DNA from: Gyromitra esculenta
Lineage: Eukaryota; Ascomycota; Pezizomycetes; Pezizales; Discinaceae
NCBI GenBank assembly: GCA_038503075.1
Contig: JBCAML010000017.1
Coordinates: forward strand, 930,001-994,000
Reading direction: 5' to 3'
Length of the DNA stretch: 64,000 nt
Shown: positions 63,951 to 64,000 of the stretch, one piece after another
Numbering within the stretch: the stretch's first letter is position 1
Layout of the letters: the number at the start of each line of letters is the position of its first letter
Program-made: the position numbers and the translations under genes
Notes under the pieces: generated by a model
The model's input: only the letters and a program-made list of their open reading frames with translations
What the model was told of the DNA's origin: nothing
Database searches by the model: none

Positions 63951-64000
63951 ATTGCTCTAGACAACAGACGTAGTATACTTACAAGTAGTGGTGTTAGTAT

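Overview
The window looks like nuclear DNA of a filamentous ascomycete fungus, most plausibly a transposon-bloated Pezizomycete (truffle or morel type). That placement is an inference. It rests on fungal-type introns (about 47-68 bp, GT-AG, with branch sites such as CTAAC, TACTAAT or GTTAAC), chromodomain Ty3/Gypsy elements, Plavaka and pogo transposons, a fungal LINE, a Helitron, and a gene of the fungal heterochromatin factor family Clr2. There are no bacterial operons, rRNA or recognisable tRNA genes. Almost everything except the Clr2-like gene is mobile DNA.

Layout. 1-205 is a LINE 3' end. 811-1137 is a small zinc-knuckle ORF. 1390-3572 (minus) is the clr2-like host gene with one intron. 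4.3-8 kb holds solo LTRs in a minisatellite. 8.0-13.45 kb is a LINE inserted in a solo LTR with a 13-15 bp target duplication. 14.2-21.5 kb is a patchwork of solo LTRs (families A, B and C), a 611-bp TA-flanked element and a minisatellite. 21.8-25.1 kb is a decayed pogo transposon, a 52-bp satellite and a small two-exon gene. 26.9-31 kb is a Plavaka transposon with a divergently transcribed accessory gene, cut by an ORF1-only LINE. 33.2-37.5 kb is a Gypsy RT relic with nested insertions, then a second copy of the Plavaka accessory gene; 38.3-38.7 kb is a second Plavaka 5' end. 38.7-40.76 kb is the 3' end of a Gypsy element interrupted by a 736-bp solo LTR. 40.76 kb onward is an apparently intact Helitron (OB-fold-like accessory gene plus a 1388-residue spliced Rep/helicase), followed at 48.0-49.4 kb by a convergent gene for a 2OG-Fe(II) dioxygenase of TET/JBP type. 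50.4-55.9 kb is a decayed chromodomain Gypsy, 55.9-57.9 kb a LINE ORF1 relic with a nested LTR, and 58,129-63,950 a complete Gypsy element with matching LTRs and a 5-bp target duplication.

How the parts relate. The Gypsy elements share unusual LTR ends (TTTCA...TGAGA rather than TG...CA). They have a primer-binding site complementary to their own LTR, as in self-priming Tf1/sushi elements, and a U UUA AAC slippery heptamer directly before the gag stop. Two separate Plavaka copies carry the same unknown gene head-to-head with the transposase. The dioxygenase beside the Helitron could act on methylated DNA. Several elements carry nonsense codons explicable by C-to-T change (CGA to TGA, CAG to TAG), consistent with methylation-linked decay. 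The clr2-like gene belongs to a silencing complex that acts on such repeats.
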